A DNA stretch of 64,000 bases from Pseudomonadota bacterium (GTDB lineage Bacteria > Myxococcota > Myxococcia > Myxococcales > Myxococcaceae). Under the pieces are notes generated by a model. That model was not told the DNA's origin, ran no database searches, and saw nothing but the letters and a program-made list of their open reading frames with translations. The stretch's first letter is position 1. Each line of letters opens with the position of its first letter. Positions 33,426-40,142 of the stretch are shown here, piece after piece. The position numbers were made by a program, and so were the translations under genes. The DNA lies in assembly GCA_023423535.1 (NCBI GenBank), contig JAFAFL010000097.1, positions 62,001-126,000 on the forward strand. Reading direction: 5' to 3'.

Positions 33426-34048
33426 CAGCGCCCGCGCTTTCTTGAAGTCTTCTTCGGCTCAGGCGGGAGCGGCTTTTCGCGTTCGCCGGCGACCTTGAAC
33501 TCGAGCCGCTGTTCCGGATGGCTGCGGCCGAGCGCATCGCGGAGCTCGGGGCCGGTCTGCGGATCGACGACCAGCGCGTAGGCGAAGCCGGTCTTCAACG
33601 GCTCGAGCAGCGCGATCTCGTAGAGCAGGCCGTCCGGCTCGGCGCGGACCTGATCGTCGGACGGGACCACGCGGTCGGCCTCGTCGAGCAGCCGCACCCG
33701 GTAGTTCGTCAGCACCATGTTCGTGCGAACGCGCAGCGCCTGGGCGGGCGGGACCTCGGGGGTGGCGTCCTCGTCGAACGCGACCAGCACCGCGCCGAGC
33801 TCCGGCGAATCGATGGTCAGCGTCAGCTGCAGCGTGTCCGGGACCTGAGGCGCGGCGGGCTCCGCGGTGGCGGCGCCGGCATCGGGCGCCGACGAATCCT
33901 TGCGGCAACCGGGCGCGACGAAGAGCAGCGCGGAGGCCAGTGCCGCGATGACCGCGGAGGTCCGGGCGGGCGCCGAGCGAACGATGGGGCCGCGGTTGTG
34001 GGATGGGTCGTCGAGTTCGATCGCGGCGGTCGCGGTGAGCCGGGTCAT
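33425..34048 (-). CDS. Lipoprotein of unknown function
   Basis: A 207-residue lipoprotein: unusually long basic N-region (about 30 residues) before the hydrophobic segment AVIAALASALLFVAPGC (lipobox VAPGC). The mature part starts with a Ala/Pro/Glu linker and forms a single domain with Ig-like strand spacing (LTLTIDSPELGAVLVAFDED, NYRVRLLDEADRV, FAYALVVDPQTG) ending in a Lys/Arg-rich tail (PPEPKKTSRKRGR). No family recognised. No alternative ATG or GTG lies closer to the signal peptide, so the start at 34048 stands. It is transcribed away from the 34.2-kb AT-rich gap. Confidence 0.7.
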   Translation of the reverse strand: MTRLTATAAIELDDPSHNRGPIVRSAPARTSAVIAALASALLFVAPGCRKDSSAPDAGAATAEPAAPQVPDTLQLTLTIDSPELGAVLVAFDEDATPEVPPAQALRVRTNMVLTNYRVRLLDEADRVVPSDDQVRAEPDGLLYEIALLEPLKTGFAYALVVDPQTGPELRDALGRSHPEQRLEFKVAGEREKPLPPEPKKTSRKRGR

Positions 34049-34292
34049 GGGCGCCGAACCTAGAGGCGCGAGCCGGATCGACCAAGCGCAAGGCGCCGGC
34101 CGAAGCCACCGAAGCCCAATGAAGCCTGATGAAGCCCGCGACCCGGAAAGAAGGCCTGACGGAGGCGACCTCGCCCCTCTGAAACCACCCATTCACAACT
34201 TCAAATAAGGCACGTTATGTCAACTTTCGACCCGGGCTTTTTCAGGGGCTTCGGGCCGTCCTCCGCCCTCCGTTCCGCTTCAGCTGCGGCCT

Positions 34293-34655
34293 TCAGCCGC
34301 CGCCGCGGCGCACGAGCTCGGCGACCATCTCCAGCAGCGCGTCGAGCTCGAACGGCTTCGGCAGAAACGGCCTGTCCGGTCCGAGCCGATCGCGCACGTT
34401 GTGGCCGGCGCTCATCACCGCCACCGGCAGATCGCGCAGCGCCTCGTCCCCATCGAGCTCCGCGAGCACCGCGTGGCCGTCCATCACCGGCATCATCACA
34501 TCGAGCAGCACCGCGTGAGGTCGCGCGCGCCGGATGCAGACCAGCGCATCGCGTCCGTTGAGCGCGAGTTCGACCTCGTAGTCTTCGGCTTCCAGCACGT
34601 CGCGGATGGCCTCGCCGATCGCGAGCTCGTCGTCCACCACCAGCACCCGCTTCAT
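34293..34655 (-). CDS. Single-domain response regulator receiver (CheY-like)
   Basis: A 120-residue stand-alone receiver domain with VLVVDDELAIGEAI (acidic pocket), phosphoacceptor aspartate in AVLLDVMMPVMDG, the T/S switch in VAVMSAGHN and the conserved lysine in FLPKPFEL. No output domain, so it works by protein contact, like CheY or Spo0F. Its ATG overlaps the stop of the KaiC-like gene by 4 bp, making the KaiC-like ATPase the most probable partner. The cognate kinase is not in the window. Confidence 0.9.
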   Translation of the reverse strand: MKRVLVVDDELAIGEAIRDVLEAEDYEVELALNGRDALVCIRRARPHAVLLDVMMPVMDGHAVLAELDGDEALRDLPVAVMSAGHNVRDRLGPDRPFLPKPFELDALLEMVAELVRRGGG

Positions 34656-36124
34656 GGCGTGCGGCCCTTCTTGGCCGCGCGACGCAGCTTGCTCAAGGGC
34701 CCCGTGCCCAGCGGCCGCGCCAGGCCGGTCAGCAGCGCGTGGGACTGCTCGAACGGCCCGCCGACGCGGACGCTGCCCGGCTCGATCAGCAGCTCGCGCA
34801 GCCGCGAGTCGTTGCCGCTCTCACGCATCTTCAGGACCGACAGCGCCTTGCGGATCTGGGACCTCAGCTCCACGAACCGCAGCAGGATGATGTTCTCGAC
34901 GATCGCCTCGGCGCTCTTCAGCGGCGCGTGCAGCTCCGGGCCCACCAGCGCATTCGTCTGCTGGGTCGCGATCGTCGTCACCCCCAGCGACCGCAGCTGG
35001 TTGAGCAACGCGGTGATGAACCGCGCGTTCCGCTCCGGATCGATGGCCTCGCGCGCCAGCGGCTCGAGCCCGTCGATGAACAGCCTGCGCACGCCCTTCT
35101 TCTCGCACGTCTCCACCAGCTGCTGCACGAGCGCGTCCGGCAGGCTCTCCACCGGCACGTGAACCTCCAGCGTGATCCCGCCCTGCGCCTCGAGTTCCGC
35201 CACCGGCACGCCGAGCACGCGCCCCTTTTCGCGCAGCTGCGCCTGCGTCTCCGCGAATCCGAAATAGAGCCCGTGCTCGCCGCGCCGCGCGCCCTCGGCG
35301 AGGAAGTGCAGCCCCAGCACGGTCTTGCCGCTGCCCGGCGATCCCAGCAGCAGCGTGGACGAGTGCCGCACCAGCCCGCCGCACATCATCTGATCGAACG
35401 ACGGGATCCCGAACGCGAGCCGGTCGGACGGGTCGGTGTCCTTCGTCGGCTGCTGCGAATAGAGCGCCTCGGTGCGCGGGTAGACCTCGAACCCGTCCGA
35501 GGTGATGTCGAAGCAGTGCTTGCCGGTGATCTGGCTGCCGCCCCGGAACTTCGACACCTCGAGGCTGCGGATCGCCTTGAGCCCGATGAGCTCGTTCTCC
35601 AGCGTGATGAGCCCGTCCGCGAGCGCCTGCTCCGGGCGCGTTCCCTCGGGGTCCGTCACCTCCAGCATCACCGTGGTGCAGCCTGCCAGGAGGGTCTGCG
35701 CGGAGAGGCCCTGGAGGAACTCGCGCACCTGCGCTTCGTTTCCATGGCAGCCGAGCCCATCGATCACCAGTGCGCTCGCCCGCTGCCTGCGGATCTCGTC
35801 GCCCATGGTCTTGAGCAGCAGCGGCAGCCCGCCGTGCTTCAGCCCCTGCAGCCCGCTGAGGTAGCGCACCTTGTCACCGACCCACTCGGGCCGGAAGAAG
35901 GCGAGGCCCTCGAGGTGCGCCACCATCCGCGCGTGGTTCTCCGCCAGCACGGTGACGTAGAGCGCGCGCCTTCCCTCCGCGGCGCTGTGGAAGCAGAACT
36001 GGTTGCCGAAGACGGTCTTCCCCGCGCCGGGCGGCCCATGGACGACGTAGAGCCCGCCGTGCAGAAAGCCGCCGCGCAGCACCGTGTCCAACCCCCTCAC
36101 GCCTGTGCTGACATGCGCCGGCAT
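34652..36124 (-). CDS. KaiC-like double-domain ATPase
   Basis: A 490-residue RecA-fold protein with two KaiC-type domains: Walker A GPPGAGKTVF near the N-terminus and GSPGSGKTVLG in the second half, Walker B strands ALVIDGLG and RRLFIDGLEP, and KaiC-typical TGVRGLDTVLRGGFLHGG and FGIPSFDQMMCGGLVRHSS at each domain start. The adjacent Glu-Glu pair of canonical KaiC is not conserved; both places keep a single glutamate (TVLAEN, GFAETQ). There is no kaiA or kaiB nearby, but a CheY-like gene overlaps. It is probably a signalling ATPase rather than a clock; in related bacteria such pairs relate to stress or development. Confidence 0.88.
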   Translation of the reverse strand: MPAHVSTGVRGLDTVLRGGFLHGGLYVVHGPPGAGKTVFGNQFCFHSAAEGRRALYVTVLAENHARMVAHLEGLAFFRPEWVGDKVRYLSGLQGLKHGGLPLLLKTMGDEIRRQRASALVIDGLGCHGNEAQVREFLQGLSAQTLLAGCTTVMLEVTDPEGTRPEQALADGLITLENELIGLKAIRSLEVSKFRGGSQITGKHCFDITSDGFEVYPRTEALYSQQPTKDTDPSDRLAFGIPSFDQMMCGGLVRHSSTLLLGSPGSGKTVLGLHFLAEGARRGEHGLYFGFAETQAQLREKGRVLGVPVAELEAQGGITLEVHVPVESLPDALVQQLVETCEKKGVRRLFIDGLEPLAREAIDPERNARFITALLNQLRSLGVTTIATQQTNALVGPELHAPLKSAEAIVENIILLRFVELRSQIRKALSVLKMRESGNDSRLRELLIEPGSVRVGGPFEQSHALLTGLARPLGTGPLSKLRRAAKKGRTP

Positions 36125-36275
36125 CTCACCGCAAAGGTGCACGCGCGGTGGACGAAGGCCAACGGCTGTCCGTCCGCTCGCCCGCGGCGGCCCGCCTGCC
36201 CGGCAGCGGTTCGACCTTGACCCCTCCCGGAGGCGCCCGCAGAGTCCGCGGCCCTCCACGAAAGGGCTCCCACGC

Positions 36276-38381
36276 ATGAAGCGAATGATCTCCGTCGTCC
36301 TCGCGCTCGCCGCCCCGGCCGCGCTGGCGGACGAGGGCATGTGGACGTTCAACAACTTCCCCGCCCAGAAGGTGAAGGAGAAGTACGGCTTCCACCCCGA
36401 CCAGAAGTGGCTGGAGAGCGTGCAGATGGCCTCGGCGCGGCTCGCCGGCGGCTGCAGCGCGAGCTTCGTCAGCGAGACCGGCCTGGTGATGACGAACCAT
36501 CACTGCGCGCGCGGCTGCATCGACCAGCTCTCCTCGCCGAAGCGGGACCTCATCAAGAACGGCTTCTACGCGCAGGCGCAGAAGGACGAGCTCAAGTGCC
36601 CGGCGGTGGAGGTGAACCAGCTGCTCTCGATCACCGACGTCACCGACCGCGTGCAGGGCGCGACGAAGGGCCTCGAGGGCGAGAAGTACCAGCTCGCGCA
36701 GCGGGCGGAGCTGGCGAAGCTCGAGAAGGAGTGTTCCTCCTCCGGTCCGGACATCCGCTGCGACGTGGTGAGCCTCTACCAGGGCGGCCAGTTCGCGCTG
36801 CACAAGTATCAGCGCTTCCAGGACGTGCGGCTGGTGTGGGCGCCGGAGCACCAGGCGGCCTTCTTCGGCGGCGACCCGGACAACTTCGAGTTCCCGCGCT
36901 ACGTGATGGACGCGACCTTCTACCGGGTCTACCGCGACGGGCAGCCGGCGAAGACGCCGCAGCACTTCAAGTGGTCCGCCGAGGGCGCGAAGGACGGCGA
37001 ACTGGTGTTCGTCTCCGGCAACCCGGGCCGCACCTCGCGGCTCGATACGATCGCCAAGCTCGAGTACGCGCGCGACGTGCAGCTCCCCGAGCGCCTGCTC
37101 TACCTCGCCGAGCTGCGCGGGATGCTCAACGAGTTCGGCAACCGCTCGGCGGAGAGCGCGCGGATCTCGCACACGGTGAAGTTCAGCGTGGAGAACTCGC
37201 TGAAGGCGCTGCGCGGCCGCCGCGAGGCGCTGGTGGACCGGCAGTTCTTCGCGCAGAAGGTGCAGGAGGAGCGCGCGCTGCGTGACCGCGTGAACGCGGA
37301 CGGCAAGCTGAAGGCGCAGTACGGCGCCGCGTGGGACAACGTGGCCGGCGCGGTGGCGAAGGCGAAGGACGTGCGCCACGAATTGACGATGCTCGAGTCG
37401 TCGGCGGGCACGGGGTCGGACCTCTTCTGGATCGCCCGCTCGCTGCTGCGCGCCACCGAGGAGCTGCCGAAGCCGAACGAGCAGCGCCTGCGCGAGTACT
37501 CGGATGCGCGCCTGCCGGCGCTGAAGCAGCGGCTGTTCAGCCCGGCGCCGGTGTACCCGGAGCTCGAGACCGCCCTGCTCTCCTTCTACCTGGTGAAGAT
37601 GCGCGAGGTGCTCGGCGTGGATCACCCGACCGTGCGCCGCGTGCTCGGCAAGGAGTCGCCCGAGCAGCTGGCGAAGCGCGCGGTGACGCAGTCGAAGCTG
37701 CGCGATCCGAAGGTGCGGCAGCGGCTCTTCGACGGCGGGCAGAAGGCGATCGAGGCGGCGAAGGATCCGATGATCGAGCTCGTCCGCGCGATGGACGCCG
37801 ACGCCCGCGGGATCCGGATGAAGTTCGAGAACGAGATCGACAGCGTGTTCAAGAAGAACGAAGAGCTCATCGCCAAGGCGCGCTTCGAGATCCACGGCAC
37901 GAGCATCTACCCGGACGCCACCTTCAGCGCGCGCCTCTCCTACGGCGCGGTGAAGGGCTACCCCGAGAACGGCAAGAAGGTGGAGCCGATCACCGTGATG
38001 GGCGGCACCTGGGATCGCGCCACCGGCTACGACCCGTTCGCGTTGCCGCCCTCGTGGGAGAAGAACAAGGCGAAGCTCGACCTCTCCACGCCGTACAACT
38101 TCGTCTCCGACAACGACATCATCGGCGGCAACTCGGGCTCGCCGGCGATCAACCAGAAGGGCGAGATCGTCGGGCTCATCTTCGACGGGAACATCCACTC
38201 GCTCGGCGGTGAGTACGGCTTCGACCCGAACCTCAACCGCGCGATCAGCGTGCACAGCGCGTCGATCACCGAGGCCCTGGACAAGATCTACGGCGCGAAG
38301 CGGATCCTCGAGGAGCTGAAGGTCCCCGCCCGGCCGGCCTCTGGCAGCGGCACCGAGAAGGGCGCCCAGCGCTCCAACTAG
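36276..38381 (+). CDS. S46-family dipeptidyl peptidase (DPP7/DPP11-like)
   Basis: A 701-residue exported serine peptidase of family S46. Signal peptide MKRMISVVLALAAPAALA. The triad regions are visible: VMTNHHC (H75/H76), the acid region FFGGDPDNFEFPRY, and the nucleophile in IIGGNSGSPAINQKGEIVG. Trypsin-like N- and C-terminal halves enclose an all-helical cap (about 290-560). The family removes dipeptides from extracellular polypeptides and feeds peptide uptake; the residue that fixes P1 preference lies in GLIFDGNIHSLGG, but I do not assign it. The ATG at 36276 sits right before the signal peptide. It shares a 151-bp divergent promoter region with the KaiC-like gene. Confidence 0.92.
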   Translation: MKRMISVVLALAAPAALADEGMWTFNNFPAQKVKEKYGFHPDQKWLESVQMASARLAGGCSASFVSETGLVMTNHHCARGCIDQLSSPKRDLIKNGFYAQAQKDELKCPAVEVNQLLSITDVTDRVQGATKGLEGEKYQLAQRAELAKLEKECSSSGPDIRCDVVSLYQGGQFALHKYQRFQDVRLVWAPEHQAAFFGGDPDNFEFPRYVMDATFYRVYRDGQPAKTPQHFKWSAEGAKDGELVFVSGNPGRTSRLDTIAKLEYARDVQLPERLLYLAELRGMLNEFGNRSAESARISHTVKFSVENSLKALRGRREALVDRQFFAQKVQEERALRDRVNADGKLKAQYGAAWDNVAGAVAKAKDVRHELTMLESSAGTGSDLFWIARSLLRATEELPKPNEQRLREYSDARLPALKQRLFSPAPVYPELETALLSFYLVKMREVLGVDHPTVRRVLGKESPEQLAKRAVTQSKLRDPKVRQRLFDGGQKAIEAAKDPMIELVRAMDADARGIRMKFENEIDSVFKKNEELIAKARFEIHGTSIYPDATFSARLSYGAVKGYPENGKKVEPITVMGGTWDRATGYDPFALPPSWEKNKAKLDLSTPYNFVSDNDIIGGNSGSPAINQKGEIVGLIFDGNIHSLGGEYGFDPNLNRAISVHSASITEALDKIYGAKRILEELKVPARPASGSGTEKGAQRSN

Positions 38382-38660
38382 CGGACAGTCCGCCCCGCGG
38401 CGCCGTCCTCCTCCCGGACAGCCCGCCGCGGGGTGACCGGACAGACGACAGCAACACCCGAGGCCCTGACGCAGGCCCGGTCGATCCGGAGAAACCCCAG
38501 CGGTTTCGATGGGTTGGCGGGGAGTGTGTCAGGGCCTTTGACATGCCCGGCCGCCAGCGACGGAGCCGTGCCGCTCCGGTGGACGCCGCCGTAGCCGACG
38601 GATTCCGCAATCGTTACGCGGGGTTAGACCGTGGCCCGGCCGCTGCAGAGGCAGCGGGGC
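38382..38660. other. Intergenic region with hairpin and candidate structured element
   Basis: This 279-bp gap between the S46 peptidase and matrixin-like genes holds a 10-bp GC-rich inverted repeat (38393-38402 with 38424-38433) just after the S46 stop, possibly a terminator stem but without a T-tract, and a second structured segment at 38461-38537 described separately. No ORF of coding character is seen in it. Confidence 0.6.
38461..38537 (+). ncRNA. Candidate structured RNA element closed by a 10-bp perfect stem
   Basis: AGGCCCTGAC at 38461-38470 pairs perfectly with GTCAGGGCCT at 38528-38537. Inside lie two further hairpins: CCGG at 38477-38480 with CCGG at 38486-38489 (5-nt loop), and GAAACC at 38491-38496 with GGTTTC at 38502-38507 (5-nt loop). 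Together they give a multi-branch fold of 77 nt. It is not a tRNA. It may be a leader element of the matrixin-like gene 124 nt downstream, or a terminator-antiterminator structure. Strand is assumed from the downstream gene. Confidence 0.35.
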
Positions 38661-40109
38661 ATGACCGCCCTCCCCTCCGCTCTCCGGCGTCTGGCTCTCG
38701 CGGTGCTCTTCACCTCGGTCGGCCTCTTCGGTGCGGCCTGTGGCGAGGGCGAGCTGGTGCACGGCGCGGGGGCGCTGGAGCTGCACGACGACTACCGCGA
38801 GGTGCCCGAGGAGTTCCAGCTCGCGCAGGCGCTGGGGTCGTCGGGGCGCGCGGTCATCTACCTCAACTTCGAGGGCCAGCAGCTGCGCTACGGCGGGTCG
38901 TCCTCGAAGCAGAACACCTCGTGGATCCTGCCGCAGGGCTGGACGGTAAACGTGCCCGCCTTCCACACCGGGACGCTGGGCAACGTGAACCGCGCGCAGG
39001 CGATCGCGCAGATCGTCGAGTGGGTGCGCCACGACTACCGGCACTGGGACGCGGTGATCACCACCACCCGCCCGACCTCCGGCGACTACACGATGGTGGT
39101 GATCGGCGGGCGGCCGCAGCTCATCGGCGAGAGCAACAGCACCGTCGGCATTGCGCCGCTGGACTCGGGCAACGCGAACCGCAACGACGTCGTCTTCGTC
39201 TTCAGCGAGTCCATCTACGACCTGCGCCAGGTGGCCTCCTGCATCAGCCACGAGGCGGGCCACTCGTTCGGGCTCGAGCACGTGGAGCCGACGAGCGCGA
39301 TCATGTACCCCACGCTCCTGTCCGGCACGCTCACCTTCCAGAACGCGAGGGTGTGGGGACGGTCGTACTTCCAGGATCAGCCGAAGGTGCTGCACGGCCT
39401 CTTCGGTTCGCCCACCGGCACGCAGCCTCCGGCGACGACGCCCACGCAGCCGACTCAGCCGCCCGCGCAGCAGGACGGGAGCGTGTACGTGTCGCAGGAG
39501 CTGCCGCAGACGCTGACGCCGGGCGAGCAGTTCCTCGCGAAGGTGACCTTCCGCAACACCGGCACCACCACCTGGTCGGCGGGCGCGGACTACGCGCTGA
39601 TGGCGCCGAACTCGACGTGGGGCGGGAACCATCTGGCGCTCGGCGCGAGCGTGGCGCCGGGACAGACGCGGACCTTCACCTTCTACGCGAAGGCGCCGGC
39701 GCAGGCGGGCTCGTACACCTTCCAGTGGTTCGTCACCCGCGGCGGGCAGAAGTTCGGCGCGACCTCGCAGGCGGCGACGATCAAGGTCCAGTCCACGCAG
39801 AACCGGCTGCCGCAGGGCCAGTTCGAGTTCGCCGACGCGACGTGGGGCTACGGCTGGGCGTGGGACGCGGACGTGGGCAGCGCGGCCATCCACGTGGACG
39901 TGTACGTGAACGGCAAGTACGTGGGCTCGGTGAAGGCCGACCGCACCCGCGAGGATCTCGGCGCGCACGGCGTGGTGGGGAAGGCGCACGGCTTCGCGTT
40001 CCAGATGCCCGCGCTCGGCGCGGGGACGCACAAGATCGAGGTGTACGCGGTCGATCACCTGGGACAGCAGGCCTACAAGCTGCCGGGTGATTTCTTCGTG
40101 TCGAAGTAG
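38661..40109 (+). CDS. Secreted matrixin-like metalloprotease with NBR1-type Ig domain
   Basis: A 482-residue exported zinc protease. The N-terminus is a signal or weak lipoprotein signal (VLFTSVGLFGAACGE). The catalytic domain (about 60-240) has the metzincin motif HEAGHSFGLEH (197-207; three zinc histidines) and a Met-turn SAIMYP (M215). A Thr/Pro/Gln linker leads to an NBR1/FW-type Ig-like domain with FRNTGTTTWSAG, then a C-terminal beta domain (ATWGYGWAWDADVGSAAIHV). Two or three such beta domains at the end suggest binding to surfaces or carbohydrate. GTG at 38631 is an alternative start. It ends 10 bp before the convergent subtilase gene. Likely part of the predatory/proteolytic secretome. 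Confidence 0.87.
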   Translation: MTALPSALRRLALAVLFTSVGLFGAACGEGELVHGAGALELHDDYREVPEEFQLAQALGSSGRAVIYLNFEGQQLRYGGSSSKQNTSWILPQGWTVNVPAFHTGTLGNVNRAQAIAQIVEWVRHDYRHWDAVITTTRPTSGDYTMVVIGGRPQLIGESNSTVGIAPLDSGNANRNDVVFVFSESIYDLRQVASCISHEAGHSFGLEHVEPTSAIMYPTLLSGTLTFQNARVWGRSYFQDQPKVLHGLFGSPTGTQPPATTPTQPTQPPAQQDGSVYVSQELPQTLTPGEQFLAKVTFRNTGTTTWSAGADYALMAPNSTWGGNHLALGASVAPGQTRTFTFYAKAPAQAGSYTFQWFVTRGGQKFGATSQAATIKVQSTQNRLPQGQFEFADATWGYGWAWDADVGSAAIHVDVYVNGKYVGSVKADRTREDLGAHGVVGKAHGFAFQMPALGAGTHKIEVYAVDHLGQQAYKLPGDFFVSK

Positions 40110-40142
40110 CAGTCCGCGCTCACGGGCGCCGTTCGCGTCCGG
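38661..40142 (+). CDS. Placeholder corrected below: matrixin-like gene ends at 40109
   Basis: This span should be read as 38661-40109; see the following entry for the annotation. The extra bases to 40142 are the 3' end of the convergent subtilase gene and do not belong to this gene. Confidence 0.05.

Noticed and set aside
34190..34230. TTGACA on the minus strand (34218-34223) in an AT-rich patch upstream of the 34048 lipoprotein gene
   Set aside because: Perfect -35 hexamer but no convincing -10 at 16-18 bp, so I did not list it as a promoter.
38393..38433. 10-bp GC-rich hairpin after the S46 gene as intrinsic terminator
   Set aside because: No T-tract follows on either strand; noted only in the intergenic entry.
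38661..40142. A feature entry with this span in the list above
   Set aside because: It duplicates the matrixin-like gene with a wrong end; the correct span is 38661-40109 and the entry carries confidence 0.05.
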